A stretch of 64,000 bases of DNA from Cricetulus griseus (GCF_003668045.3 NC_048600.1:26132437-26196436), one strand, 5' to 3'. Positions 23,901-36,294 are shown, numbered from the stretch's first letter. The notes: generated by a model from the letters alone, not told the origin. A program made the numbers and translations.

Positions 23901-24267
23901 CCCATGGAGAGAATATCAAGACCATGTGTACTAAATGTTCTGTGTACTCCTTCTGTGCACATTCAGCTGGACTGTTGGTGTTACTACTTACTATCTGGCA
24001 GACATTTCTTCATGTGCTTATATCCTTATATTCTCAGGTAACACGTCTATTCCTAATCCTGGTGTGGCACATTAAGTAGGCTTAGGGGCTTTTGTATCTT
24101 ACAAGCTGGTTTTCATTTTTTCTGCCTCTCTCTGGGTTAAGGAAAGACAATTCTAGATCTGATGTAACTAATAACAGATGATTCTAAATGGACCCCTCTC
24201 TGCTTAGTTCACTAAATTAGTATGACTCCTTTATCCCGGCCTGCTGAAATCTCTTGAAGTATCTGCA

Positions 24268-24455
24268 TTCATGGGGTTGGAGAGATGGCTTAGCAGATAA
24301 AGAGTATGGAGTATGTGAAGTTGAGGATGCCCCTTGACTCACAAGTACCTGCTGTCACTCCAGCTCCAGGGGATCTGATGCTCTCTTCTGGCTTCTGGAA
24401 GCACTGCAGTCATTTCCACCTCTCTTCATACACAGCGATAATTAAAAAGAAGCTC
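24268..24455 (+). repeat. B2-type SINE
   Basis: ggggttggagagatggctta, ctccagctccaggggatctg, gatgctctcttctggcttct. Confidence 0.85.
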
Positions 24456-25007
24456 CTTTAAATGCCCCTTTCTTAGCTGTTCATTCTAGGCCAGCTGCCC
24501 AGAGCATGCTTTGTTTCCTGTATGTTTTTTAGCCCTGTAGTTTGATTCTGTGTCTCAGTGATTACTTTAAAAGAAAACATAGGTAGTTACCTTTTCTCTT
24601 GCTTTAACCTTCTGTCGGTGAAATTTCTCCTGTGTCTTTAATTAATGTTGCTTTATTTATCATATTATGTCTTAGGTTATAGTTGATATGTTGGTATTTT
24701 GATTCCTTATACTATATCTTTTTCTTTTTTTTAAAGAACTACGTCTTTCAAGTATTTTGACCTTCTTGGCAGTAATTGATAGCTCTTCATCTGAAAAGAT
24801 TCATCTACTCCTGGGGATATTATCTTATTTAGTAAAATACACAGCCTAGGAAAAATATTTGTAGAGAAGCAGAAAGAAAAGAGCGACCCTTCCCATATAG
24901 CTATTGTCAGTTTATTCTTGCATTGTGTGTGTGTGTGGTTTTTTAATACTATTTGTATGTGCATGGTTTTTTAATATATTCATGTAACTCAAATTGGTTT
25001 TTTTTTT

Positions 25008-25169
25008 TAAGATTTATTTATTATGTATACAGTGTTCTGTCTGTATGTATGCAGGCCAGAAGAGGGCACCAGATCTTTTTACAAATGGTTGTGAGCCTCC
25101 ATGTGGTTGCTGGGAATCGAACTCAGGACCTCTGGTAGAGCAGTCAGTGCTCTTAACCTCTCCAGCCCA
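25008..25169 (-). repeat. B2 SINE with promoter-region deletion
   Basis: Reverse B2 (ggccagaagagggcaccag, atgtggttgctgggaatcg). At the head, cttaacctctccagccc lacks the usual tgagccatct segment, which lies in the A-box region of the internal Pol III promoter. Confidence 0.92.
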
Positions 25170-25558
25170 TAGACTCAGATTCTTTATTTTCTTTAATGTA
25201 AACTTGGATCTTTACTCTTTATAAGGTTATTTCGGAGCTGCAAAACATTATCTCTCTCACTCTGATGTTTTCATAATTCTGGTATCTGCTATTTAGTCTT
25301 GGCCTCCGTAACAGAAAGCATGAGGACATTGTTAACTTGCATCTTAGTGGTGGCTTCATTAAAGCAGACATTACTCCAGGTTAGTCTAATACACATTGGT
25401 TTTCTTATAAAGTATGATTTTATTAGTAAAAAATAAATTTGAAAGCTTCAAATGACATACATGTTCTAGGTAGAATGATTTTCAAAGTTATCCACAGGTT
25501 TCCAAGAATATCCTAAGCATCTTCTCGAGCTTTGTTTAGGAATGTCTCATCTGTTTAA

Positions 25559-25597
25559 GTCAGCTTTCCTTCCTTTCTTCCTCCCTCCCTCCCTTCT
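25559..25597. repeat. (CTTC/CCCT)n short polypyrimidine run
   Basis: ccttcctttcttcctccctc type repeat. Confidence 0.85.
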
Positions 25598-27932
25598 AAC
25601 CCCTTATTTAAAAAGCAATGCATCTTAACTATAGAAAGTGTAAGGGGGGAGGTAAGAGGGGTTTCCTAAATTCTATTAGCTGTGGTATAACTATGGTTAG
25701 TGTTTTGCCTCTCCCTCCCTTTTGTTTTGTTTTGGTTTTTTTTGGTGTGTGTGTCTTTGTTCCTTCTGCATACATCTACACTCAGTTGGATGGTGTTTTG
25801 TACTCATGTATCTATCAAAATTAAAAATGACAAATTTGACAGTTTTTTCTGTAACAAATAGAACTGTTAGAAGTGATTTTTGTCCTTTAAATACTAAGAC
25901 TAGTAATGGGACACATGTGTCACTTCATTGTAGAATGAGCCTTATTTTGTTTGTCTGTGGTAGAGTTAACTAATATTTTTATTGTATTCTGTATTTTAAA
26001 TTTAGAGTCATTATCTCTCATTTTGTCTTTGCTTTGAAATTTAGAGAAATTGAGTAAATTGGACATCTAATTCATAAATATCTCTGCCTCTGCCCAGATT
26101 TGTTTAATATGAATCCATGTTTTTAAACATTATTCTGTTCAGTGTGATAACAAAGTTACTATGTCTGACTGTTCGTGTATCTGTCCATCTATATTGAATA
26201 GAGGAGAAGGAGCTGGAGAATAAAGGGGAATCTACAAAGATGCTGAGGGAGATTATGATAGAATAACTCAGAGACATCCTCAGAGGAAGATGAGTGGAAA
26301 CCAGCTTTCCTAAAGTAGCAGCACTTTATTGTGCTACTTTGTCACATCACTGCTAATGAATTTTAAAGGTATGGTGTAGACATTCGGCATGAATAAGACT
26401 AATGTCTGTGAGTTATATCAGAGATGAGAAGCTAGTGGTTCTCATCTTGTGCTGTGAGCCAGCAATTGTCCTAGTGAAGAATTTAAATGAAATTCAGCCT
26501 GATGGCCAAAATATTCTCATTGTGTTCATTCAAGGTCTTATAGATAGTGCATGGGTTGAGACAGCAATGTGTTGAATTTGTTGAATTGGAAAGTTTAGCA
26601 CTGGGCAGTTCACAGTGAGATCACAATTCTATTGAAAGAGGCAAGCATCACATGTGTGACACTATCAGAGCACATGGAACTGTAGATTGGAGAGTAACTG
26701 CACTGCCAAAGACCAAGTCAGTAAACATTTTCCATTCAGAAGTTATCTTAGGCCTACAGCATATATACTTTTTATTCAGATGAATGATAATCGGCTTTCC
26801 ACCAGTTAATAGATACCTCTTAGCTTCCATTCTTAGCTCCACTATACAGCAAAATTCTCAGAATTGTGTATGTCATGGTCTTAAGTATAAATAATAAAAA
26901 TAATAGCAAATTAATTGACTTAATGCTCTGTGTGTTGCTTTCTCTAATGAAGTTAGAGAATATCTGGAATTCAGTTTGTTTTTCGAGTAAGTGAAGGCTG
27001 GAAGAATGATATAAATATGCATAGAAGAGAATGCCTTAGTAACTTCTAAAAATTTGTTCATAGTTTTTTATGGTTATTTCCTTTAGATAATCTGGTTATT
27101 GAACACACACCAATTAAAGAGCTATGTCTGCTGTGTTAGAGTTTTTAAGCTTTACAACTGTCATTCTTTAATGCCTGACTTTTGCCCCGTGTTTTCATAT
27201 TTCTTTCTAGTGCATTTATTTCAGTGTTCTATAAATTTTATAGCATTATGCAGATCTAGTAAGGAATTAATATTACAGCCTAGTAACAGAAGATGAATAT
27301 AAGTTACAGTTCTTAATATCACATGCTTGGCTCTCTGAAGTTACCATTTTTTATGTAATATTACAGGATTTCAAAATACTTCAGATTTCAAAATATTTTA
27401 AAAGGAGAAATGATATAATAATGTTTTATATATTCTATCAAATTACCTACATGGAGTGTTAAATTTTTTGACTGAAAATAGAGATTTGTAGTTTTCTTTC
27501 TCTACCTCTGTTAGTTTTTGCTTCATGAGTTTTCAAGTTCATTTAGAATTATGCCCCCTCCCCAAGTAGTGTGGGACTCAGTATTTTTGTAGTGCAGGCT
27601 GGCCTGTAATTCACAAAGATTCTCTTAATAGATTGTCTTTGCTGTTAAGTCTGCTTTATTATTTACATTCCTATTATAAAATTATCCTTGTTGGTTTCCA
27701 GGGCAAATATGTTTGTGTTTCCTTTATTCTTTGGTCTATCTGGTTTATATCTAAACTGCATAAATTTGTTTTTTTAATTGTTGGATAATTAATTAGTGGG
27801 TATTTTTAGTCCTTCACATTCACACATATTTTAGATAGCTTAAAATTGTCTTGGAGGCCACTGAGTCTGATATCTTTCATTTATTTATTTTGTCTTTATT
27901 TTTAAAAATTTGTGTTCAGAAACACAGAATTC

Positions 27933-28078
27933 CCCCCCCCCCCCATGGTTTCTTTGTGAAGCCCTGTCTGTCCTGGAACTGTCTCTGTAGTCCAAGCTGG
28001 CTTTGAACTCACAGAGATTTGCCTGTCTCTGCTTCTCAAATGTTGGGATTAAAGGTGTGTGCCATCATCACCTGGGCT
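27933..28078 (-). repeat. B1 SINE with C-run start
   Basis: A 12-base C run, then gtctgtcctggaactgtctc, gtgtgtgccatcatcacctg. Confidence 0.85.
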
Positions 28079-28646
28079 TGAATTTCTCATTTTTAAATCA
28101 ATGTTCTGTTAAACCCTTCTGAGTTTTCTTTTCTTGCTGTATTTATTTTTTAGTTATAGAATTCTAGTTGATTTTTATTATTTCAATTACATGTGTTCTT
28201 TTATTTAAGCATATTTCTAAGAGTCACTTTTACTTAATTGGTTTCTTTTTATTTATAAGAAAAAAAGCTAAACCCAACACCTTTGGGAGTCATTTCTTTT
28301 GACTGCTTTTTTCTTAATGATAAGTTATGCTTTCCTTTTACCTCTTCAGTAAGTTTTAAATTATTGGCTAGATCTTACAGATAAGGGGTAGAGTTTTTGA
28401 GGTTTGTTAATCTCTTTGAAGAGTGTTGGCTTTCATTCCAGTGGTCTGGTTGGTGACACTGGTTGGTCATCCTTAATTTAATTTGTGCAGGCTGTTTTAC
28501 ACTTTGTCAGAGTAGGTGTGTGGAAAGAGCAAGTACTGCTATTAAGTACTTTTACCTTAGTTGGGCTCAGCCTCTAGCTAAACTGCTCCCTTTTGATTTG
28601 CTGTTAGTTTTTGTTAAGTAGTAGTAGAGCAGGCCTTACTTTAGAC

Positions 28647-28823
28647 CAGTGGTCCTCAACCCGTGGGTTACCACCCTTTGTGGGTTGGACAACCCTTTCA
28701 CAAGTGTCACATACCAGACATTTATATTACGATTCATAATAGCAGAAATTATACTAATGAAGTAGTAACAAAAATAATGTTATGGTTAGGGGGTCACAGC
28801 ATTAGGAAGGTTGAGAACCACTG
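28647..28823 (-). mobile_element. URR1-type hAT element, copy 3
   Basis: cagtggtcctcaacccgtgg to ggaaggttgagaaccactg, with inverted terminal sequences. Flanking octamers ctttagac and tgttagag match at 5 of 8. Confidence 0.88.
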
Positions 28824-29304
28824 TGTTAGAGTATAGCTGCCCTTTAAGGTGTATCAGCTGAATGCCCAGGACATTTGCAAGGTATGCTTCAGTCTGCTTC
28901 AGTGTTTCTGTCCTGTTATCAAACCTGTCATAGTTGCTGTAGTAGACCTGAAATATTTTTTCTCAGGTGACTTCTGTAGTTTACCCAGCAGAACCCAGCA
29001 CTTCATTTCTTTTGAATTCTAATCTTGGTTCACCAGTCCTCCCTTCCCCCCAGCTCAGTAGTATCATTGTGCCCTGCTTAGGAAACTCTTGCTGTACACC
29101 ACTTGAGATGTTTTAAAACAGTTTCTAGGCCATTATGGAGTGCTCATTTTACAAAGCTTTGGTAGAAACTGTTGCTTTATAGGATTTATGTGATTTGTAG
29201 TGGGAGGGTTAGCTGGTTCCTGTTGTACTATCATAACCAGAAGGGTATGATTCTAACTTATGAATATTTATATTCATTGTGCTAGGAATTACCTGTTTTC
29301 TTTT

Positions 29305-29480
29305 TTAAAAAAATATTTATGTATTTTATATATCTACACATAGAGCCTACATGCCAGAAGAGGAAAGCATCAGATCTCATTATAGATGGTTGTGAGCCAC
29401 CATGTGCTTGCTGGGAATTGATCTCAGGACTGCTGGAAGGGTAGCCAGTGTTCTTAACCAATGAGCCATCTTTCCGGTCC
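29305..29480 (-). repeat. B2 SINE
   Basis: gatggttgtgagccaccatg, gctgggaattgatctcagg, atgagccatctttccggtcc. Confidence 0.92.
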
Positions 29481-29774
29481 TAATTGTCTGTTTTCTATAA
29501 GAGATTTGTTAAAAGTCCACTCAAATGAAATTACTTGGTTTTGTTAGGAGAAAAAGTTTCTCTATTAAACAGAACATTTTTATGATTTCTGAAATTTTAT
29601 TATATTTATATAGTATTTGACTTGCAAATTATGCTGTTTTCTTCCCAGTTTTCTCTGGGAAAGATATGAGCATTCTTTTGATTTACTTTATTTTTAGTCA
29701 ATAAGAGTATGATTGTAGGTGTAGATAATATTTGGCACGAGTTAACTAGAATATTATTCTTGAATCTTCCTTAA

Positions 29775-30125
29775 AACTAGAAATTCAGCTGACAAGTGTG
29801 ATGGCACTCTACGAGGCAGAGTTAGGCAGATCTCCAAGTTCAAGATTAGTGTGATCTGCATAACAAGTACCAGGCCAACCAGGGCTTAGATAGTGAGATC
29901 TTTTTTTTTTTTTTTTAAAGATTTTATTTATTTATTATGTATATAACATTCTGTTTCCATGTATATCTGTGCACCAGAAGAGGACACCAGATCTCATAGG
30001 GGATGGTTGTGAGCCACCATGTGGTTGCTGGGAATTGAACTCAGGACCTCTGGAATAGCAGTCAGTGCTCTTAACCTCTGAGCCATCTCTCCAGCCCACA
30101 TAGTGAGATCTTATCTCAAAAAATC
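29775..30125 (+). repeat. B1-like SINE split by a B2 insertion
   Basis: Left part gtgatggcactctacgagg, ggcagatctccaagttcaag and ccaaccagggcttagatag. Right part agtgagatcttatctcaaa after 30100. The interval contains the B2 at 29903-30099. Confidence 0.7.
29903..30099 (-). repeat. B2 SINE nested in B1 with 13-bp TSD
   Basis: Full-looking reverse B2 with poly-T and gagccatctctccagccc. The 13-mer atagtgagatctt is repeated exactly at 29890-29902 and 30100-30112. Confidence 0.95.
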
Positions 30126-30989
30126 CAGAAAATTCATAGTCAGTCAGTCAGCCAGTTATAAAGTTAAAGATTTATTTATACATTCATCAGGTATCTTCTG
30201 AGTATGTTTTATTATTACCAGCACTGGCATTGAATTTGTCGCTAGGGATTAGAAGGGGACCAAGCAGGCATGAAGAATCTCTACCTTTACTGAGTTTACA
30301 CTGTTTGGGGAGCCGTCGATAACTAACAAACATGCAGGAAACCACAGATTGTAGGAAGAAAGCAAATGGAGTTGTGAGGGAGTACCTCGATCCTTTACAG
30401 TTTCTAAGAGAACACTTACTGCTGGCCTTCATCGAGGTTCTACATTTGACTGGGTAATCAGAGAAAGGATTTTCATATTTTGGCTTAGTGGAAAAGAAGC
30501 TAGTGTCTTTGGGTGAGAGGTGGAGTCTGGGACTATGATGGGTTTTCTCATAAAAAATATGTAAAGAAGAAAGGTTCGTTCTTCTATTAGAGGGGCTAAA
30601 GAAAGATAATTATGTTTAAGTATGAACAAGAACAAAAGTACAAGATTTAAATTGTGAAGGTGGCCCTAGGCTGGTCAGCACTGTGGTCAAGAGCTTCATC
30701 TCTTCTTAGCTTCTTTCTTCAGCCCTAAGACCAAATACTGGTGAGCTTCTCAGGGAAAGAACTGTTTGACGCAGGTTATGCTAACTTCAGGTTTACAGGT
30801 ATGAAAATGGTAGACTCTGGATGGATGCAGAGTCCATTTCATTCGGTCTTCAGGCAGGTTGAATCCTTTGCCTTATATTTGCTGTTCTGACATGTAGAAG
30901 GGATGGCCCACTGGCACTCTGTAGTAGTATCTTTATCTTCTTTGGATTAAATTCTGTGCTAAGAGAAGACAAATAAATGTTTGGTTGTT

Positions 30990-31131
30990 CCTTCTTCTTC
31001 TTCTTCTTCTTCTTCTTCTTCTTCTTCTTCTTCTTCTTCTTCTTCTTCTTCTTCTTCTTCTTCTTCCCCCCCTCCTCCTCCTCCTCCTCCTCCTCCTCCT
31101 CCTCCTCCTCCTCCTCCTCTTCTTCTTCTTC
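30990..31131. repeat. (CTT)n-(TCC)n-(TTC)n polypyrimidine tract
   Basis: About 142 bases without a purine on + strand: about 25 CTT units, a C7 run, about 16 TCC units, then TTC units. On the minus strand these are (GAA)n and (GGA)n. Confidence 0.98.
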
Positions 31132-31247
31132 GAAATAGGGTCTCTCTGTGGGGCCCTGACTGTACTGGAACTAGCCCAATATATCAGACTGCCTGCCTCT
31201 GCCTCCCAAGTACTGGGTCTAAAGGTGTACGCCACCACCTCCTGGCA
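31132..31247 (-). repeat. B1 SINE (source of the adjacent tract)
   Basis: gaaatagggtctctctgtgg, cctgactgtactggaactag, gcctcccaagtactgggtct. The pyrimidine tract lies where its A-tail (poly-T on +) should be. Confidence 0.85.
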
Positions 31248-32030
31248 AGTTATGTTTTTTAAAAGACGTAAGATTAGGAAGTGAAATGGAACAAAAGCAA
31301 GGAAGAGAGAATGAATTAGGGACAGTGAGTTAAAGAACCTTGATAAAACAAGTAGGTGTTACTGAGAAGGCAGTATTTGAACTTCAGTTCTGAAGGAATT
31401 TCCACGAAGAGCAGTGCATACAAAAGAGACAAACTGAAGAGTGACAAGAATTGATTTGTTTATGTGGCTCGTTAGATTGAGTAGATGTAAAAGAGGAACA
31501 CTCTTGACGTTTTGCTGGCAATTGGAGTAAAAGATGTTGGACTCAGTTGGCATTAATGGGAGTAAGTAGACATGGCTGGGTGTAGAGACAAGTTAAAGGT
31601 AGCACTGTAGGATTTTCTGACAAAGGAATTTTTAGCCTGAGCAGCTTGAATAATGGAACAGTCATTCACCAACTTGAGAACTACTGTAGGAAAGAGATAC
31701 AAGAATAAACCTTGGACATTTCTGCTTTGTATACATGTTACCAGTTATTATTTATTATTGTCTAGTATTTGTTAGCTGTTACATCTTAGACTACATATTT
31801 CATAGCTTTGTGATACTTTGCTATGTTCTGGGAATCAGTAGTGGTTATAAATAGATGTCATTCTTACTCTGAAGAAATTTATTAAGCAAAATAGGAATTG
31901 ATCAAATAACTATTGTTGGTTGCATTTTCTTGGAAATTAATCTTTTATCTAGAATACTTAGAAAAAATGAGAATGAGTTCATAAAATCAGGTTGCAAACT
32001 AATCTATAGATTCTTAATTTCAGATGAGTG

Positions 32031-32032
<2 letters not shown>

Positions 32033-32114
<82 letters not shown>
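32033..32114. repeat. (AC)41 microsatellite
   Basis: Uninterrupted 82-base AC run. Confidence 0.98.
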
Positions 32115-32115
<1 letters not shown>

Positions 32116-32513
32116 ACACTGATATTTCAGACTAAAAGAAGTGTTTGTGCCCTCAGTAAACATTTCTTGGTAAGTGTCTGTTAAATAGTATCTTATTTTT
32201 AAAAAAAATAGTTAGCTTAATTAATCTGAGGGAATGGAGCTTTATGAATTAAGCTTTATTTAGCTGAAATGAGATAGTTGCTTATTTGATTGTATTTAAA
32301 AGGAGTATTTGCTGAAATATTTGGCTCTTATAAATGTTCTTCCTTGTAAGTGTTATACTTCTACTTTGGAGGCTGGCTTTTGAGACAGGGTTTTACCTGC
32401 ATTTATTTGGCTAAGGGTCAGTTTGTTCTGCAGCTAGTTGTTAACAATATTTCGGCAGCAACATTCTTATCAGTTAAAATATTACTCATTTTTGGTTTTT
32501 AAAAAATCGACAG

Positions 32514-32651
32514 GTTCGTCATAAGGCATCTCAGAAGGTTTATGCAATGAAGCTTCTTAGTAAGTTTGAAATGATAAAAAGATCAGACTCTGCTTTTTTC
32601 TGGGAAGAAAGAGATATTATGGCCTTTGCGAACAGTCCCTGGGTGGTTCAG
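32514..32651 (+). CDS. Rock2: Rock2 exon 4 (residues 109-154), catalytic lysine
   Basis: 46 codons in phase 0 beginning VRHKASQKVYAMKLLSKFE. Lys121 in YAMKLL is the ATP-anchoring lysine. Glu140 in FFWEERDIM is the helix-C partner by alignment with PKA. Ends SPWVVQ, donor cag|gtaagc. HKASQK is the ROCK2 form (ROCK1 has HKSTRK). Confidence 0.98.
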
Positions 32652-33320
32652 GTAAGCATGCTAACTTTTATATAAGTCTGTGGGGTTTTTTTTGTGTGTC
32701 TATTTAGAAGAATGTTTTGTGTGTAAACGCTCCTATGCTTTTGTTCACATAATAAAAATGCAATAATTTTTTATTAGATATGATTGAGCATGCTTGTTTA
32801 ATGGTCCTCAATGGTATATCTGTAGAGTTGTGGCATGCAGTGATTACTTAAGCTGGTTATAAAAGCTATTACTGGAAACTATTTCTTTCGTAATTGCTTT
32901 ATATGAAGATTTGGTGTGATTAGCCAGTATAGCATTCTCTACCACCCTTTCCTTGACATTCACGCAATAGGAACATAGTGAATTCATCCTGTCATTGGGT
33001 GGAACACACTGAGGTTAGTTAGACCCCATGTGACATTCTCAGCCTATCTTAACATAGAGAAAAGTTTTTTACAGTAAACAACTTAAACATCCAACAGCAC
33101 TTTATCTATTTCTCCGTAATATATGATGTTATTAGTGCTCCTGGTTCCACCTCATAACTCATGGATTAGAGAATTGACTTGATATTTGCTTCCTTTTTTG
33201 TTATGCTTAACTCCAGCATCCAAATCTACAAGGGTGATGAGTAAGAGTACCCACATGCCAGTGTGTGCTCTGAAGAGCTTAAATGAACTGGAGTTTCATA
33301 CCTCAGAGGCAGTGTGGAGA

Positions 33321-33484
33321 TTTTTTTGTTTGTTTGTTTTCAAGGTAAGGTTTCTCTGTGTAACAACTTTGGCTGTCCTGGAACTTGATTTGTAGACCAG
33401 GCTGACCTTGGAACTCACAGAGATCCGCCTGCCTCTGCCTCCCGAGTGCTGGGTATTGAAACGTGTGTGCTCCACCACCTGGCA
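33321..33484 (-). repeat. B1 SINE
   Basis: (TTTG)n start, ggctgtcctggaacttgat, tgaccttggaactcacagag, cctcccgagtgctggg. Confidence 0.92.
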
Positions 33485-33555
33485 GAGATTTTTTTCTTTT
33501 TCTTTTTGATCATATAGATGACCTGGTCATTAGTGCTTCTCTTTAGAAATGATGT

Positions 33556-33775
33556 TGAGGGGGGATGTAGAAATAGCTCATCAGTTAAGAGCTAGGCTGC
33601 TCTTCCAGAGGACCCATGTTTGACCAGCATCTACATAGCTCCTCAAAAATGTCTGTAACTTCAGTTCCAGTGGATCCAACACTTCTCTGGCCTTTGCAGA
33701 CACTGGGAACACTCATGTAGTGCACTTACATACATGCCAGCAGAACACCCAAATACATAAAATAAAATTAAAAAT
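33556..33775 (+). repeat. B2-type SINE
   Basis: gctgctcttccagaggaccc, taacttcagttccagtggatc, agcagaacacccaaataca. Confidence 0.82.
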
Positions 33776-33907
33776 GAGATTGAATCTTAAACATTCTTTT
33801 GTTTTTATTTGGCTAATTGGAATTCTGATGTGTCCAGTTCAAACTAATTTTTTTGTGTGTGTGGCATATTGTGAGCCTTGATAATTTGCTTGAGTAAAGA
33901 ATGCTAG

Positions 33908-34020
33908 TAATACTGGTGTGGTGGACGAAGCTGCTATCCCAGCACTTGGGAGGCTGCACAAGGGCACTTTTTCTGTTTGAGTTCTATTTGATCTACACAA
34001 GAAAATCTTGTCTCAAAAAG
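33908..34020 (+). repeat. B1-like SINE, degraded
   Basis: tactggtgtggtggacgaag, atcccagcacttgggaggct, caagaaaatcttgtctcaaa. Confidence 0.6.
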
Positions 34021-34806
34021 AAGGAAAAAGAGGAGAGCACTAAAGTGTCCCACTTTTCATTTAAATCTAAATTGCTTCCATATTAGTGTGTTCATTGGCA
34101 TTTTCTAGTTAACCATTCCGTCTTTATTTTGCCGAGTAGATTCTTACTGAGAAAGAAAGGTTCTCTTGATTTTTGAAGTTATCTCTGGGTGCTGCTTTTT
34201 TTATTTGCTTGCTTCTGGGGGCACGCTGTACAGATACTCTTTCTTGGTATTTGTGGTTATTCTTTTTTTTTGGGGTTTGGTAGCAACACACTGTAGCCCG
34301 GGAGCAAGTCACAGTGCAGCTTGCTGCTTATGAATAAAAGGATGGAGAATAGAAAAGAGGAGTTAGTTCTATTCCAAGTGTTGTTACTCATTTTTAAATT
34401 GAAATGGGCCTTCTATTTAATTGGTATCTGTTAGATGTTTCTAAGCACTCTTTGGTGTAAGGTATGAGCAATAGCTTGTTTAGTTTTCAGAAAGCTAATG
34501 TTTTCTTTGTTCCTATTATGTCTTTTTAAAAATGTTTTTAGTTTCCTACATTGTGTTCTCCATGAGAGGAAAACATTCATTTATGAATATTTTATAGTAA
34601 GCCTAGAAAAGTACCCATGTAAAATTGGCCTGCTATTGTTTTCTCACTAAATGGGCCTGACCCAGTGGTCAGAGATGTCATAAATTTTAACTCTGTTTTA
34701 GTTATAAAGTAGTCCATTTTTCACTGGTAATAATAATTGTGGGTTGTTTTTTTCTTTTTTTCTTTTTTTTTTTTAAAATATAATTCTATTCCTTCTCCTT
34801 TTCCAG

Positions 34807-35067
34807 CTCTTTTGTGCCTTCCAAGATGACAGGTACCTGTACATGGTGATGGAGTACATGCCAGGTGGAGACCTTGTGAACCTTATGAGTAATTATGATG
34901 TGCCTGAAAAATGGGCCAAGTTTTATACTGCTGAAGTAGTGCTTGCACTGGATGCAATACACTCCATGGGTTTAATACACAGAGATGTGAAGCCTGATAA
35001 CATGCTCTTGGATAAACATGGACATCTAAAACTAGCAGATTTTGGCACATGTATGAAAATGGATGAA
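34807..35067 (+). CDS. Rock2: Rock2 exon 5 (residues 155-241), catalytic loop and DFG
   Basis: 87 codons, phase 0 at both ends. Contains hinge MEYMPGGDL, catalytic loop HRDVKPDN (Asp214 is the catalytic base) and the metal-binding DFG (232-234) in KLADFGTCMKMDE. FCAFQDD has Cys157, as I recall for mouse, against Tyr in human. Acceptor ttttccag, donor gaa|gtaagt. Confidence 0.99.
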
Positions 35068-35104
35068 GTAAGTAAGCCAGTAAACAAAATTAGATTTATT
35101 CATA

Positions 35105-35282
35105 TTTATTTTGTTTGCATATATGAAAGAGAGAATGTACATACACATGCCAGGGTGTACATGTGGAGGTCAGAAGACAATTCTGTGGAGTCAGTTTTCT
35201 CCTTCCACTATTAACATGGTTTCTGAATATGAACTCAGGTCATCTGGCTTGTGCAGCAAGCACCTCTACCTGCCAGTCAGTA
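35105..35282 (-). repeat. B3 SINE
   Basis: gtacatgtggaggtcagaag, gagtcagttttctccttcc, gaactcaggtcatctggct. Confidence 0.82.
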
Positions 35283-35754
35283 ATAAAGGTGACAGAGAAA
35301 GAGAGAAATTATGTAACTATAATGAAATAATTAGTACCCAAGGGAATAACTCAAGGAATCTAGCCAGGCAGGTTTGTGCAGTTAGGGGCAGATGAAGTGT
35401 GTGTCTGAACACCTGGACTGTTTAGTTTTAACACAAGGATGGATAACACCTGTGCTATGCTGACCAAGAGCCTCAGGAAGAGGCTCCCTTGTAGGACACA
35501 GTGCTCAGTTCTCATTCTCAAAAGGGACTGGAAGACCTGGTGTCTATTTAAGTCAGTTTAGGGCCTTTTTATACTTTTAAAATTGGAGAAATTTTGTTAA
35601 TATTTTTCTTTTCTACCTTTATGGGAGATACTTTCCAACCCCCAGACTTCTGATTGATCAATTTTAAGTTTTGAATAAACTCTCTTGACCTGTATTTTGT
35701 AAATGACAAAACATCAAATATATTTAGAAAACATTTAATACATTTAAAGTAACT

Positions 35755-35868
35755 TTTGGGTGCATGTGTGGTATATGCACATGTGTGCAGGTATGCTTGC
35801 CAATGAAGGCATGTGTGGAAGCTGCAAGTGGTTGTCAGGTATCTTCCTCTATCTCTCCCCACCATTTA

Positions 35869-35911
<43 letters not shown>

Positions 35912-36285
35912 CTGTACCTGTACCTGTACCTGTACCTGTACCTGTGTACTTCCATTAGGAGCCCAGTGGTGGAGGTCAGGTGTTTTCTATCACTTGCTAG
36001 TTTATTACCTTGAGACAGTCTCTCACTGAATTGAAGTTCACCATTTCACCTAGGCTGGCCTGCCAGTGAGCTCCCAGGATCTGCCTCCCCACTCCCCACC
36101 CACCATCCTGAATGCTGAGAGTGTAAGCATATTCTGCCATGCCTGGCTCCTCCTCCTCCTCCTCCTCCTCCTCCTCCTCCTCCTCCTCCTCCTCCGTCTT
36201 TCCCTCCTTCCCTCCTTCCCTCCCTCCCTCATCATTATGCTTGCTTAACAAGTACTCTACTCCTACTCATGGAGTCATCTACCCA
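35755..36285 (-). repeat. B4-type SINE with internal simple-repeat expansions
   Basis: ggcatgtgtggaagctgca and gagacagtctctcactgaat, then ctaggctggcctgccagtg and ctgccatgcctggctcc. It is interrupted by (TG)n, (TACCTG)n, (TCC)n (36149-36194) and (CCCT)n (36195-36230). Confidence 0.7.
35871..35946. repeat. (TG)n followed by (TACCTG)n hexamer repeat
   Basis: About 19 TG units, then six copies of the hexamer tacctg and a return to tgtgta. Confidence 0.97.
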
Positions 36286-36294
36286 GCCTTCCAT

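Larger units (their letters stand above)
32652..34806 (+). other. Rock2: Rock2 intron 4
   Basis: 2.2 kb. Holds a B1, a B2 and an old B1-like element in 33321-34020, unique AT-rich sequence on both sides, and T-rich runs up to the strong acceptor ccttctccttttccag. Confidence 0.9.

Noticed and set aside
30933..31284. Arg-, Ser- and Leu-rich frames across the CTT/TCC tract
   Set aside because: Translation of a microsatellite plus B1, not proteins.
35997..36251. Poly-Glu/poly-Arg and poly-Leu/Ser frames
   Set aside because: Translation of (TCC)n inside a B4-type SINE.
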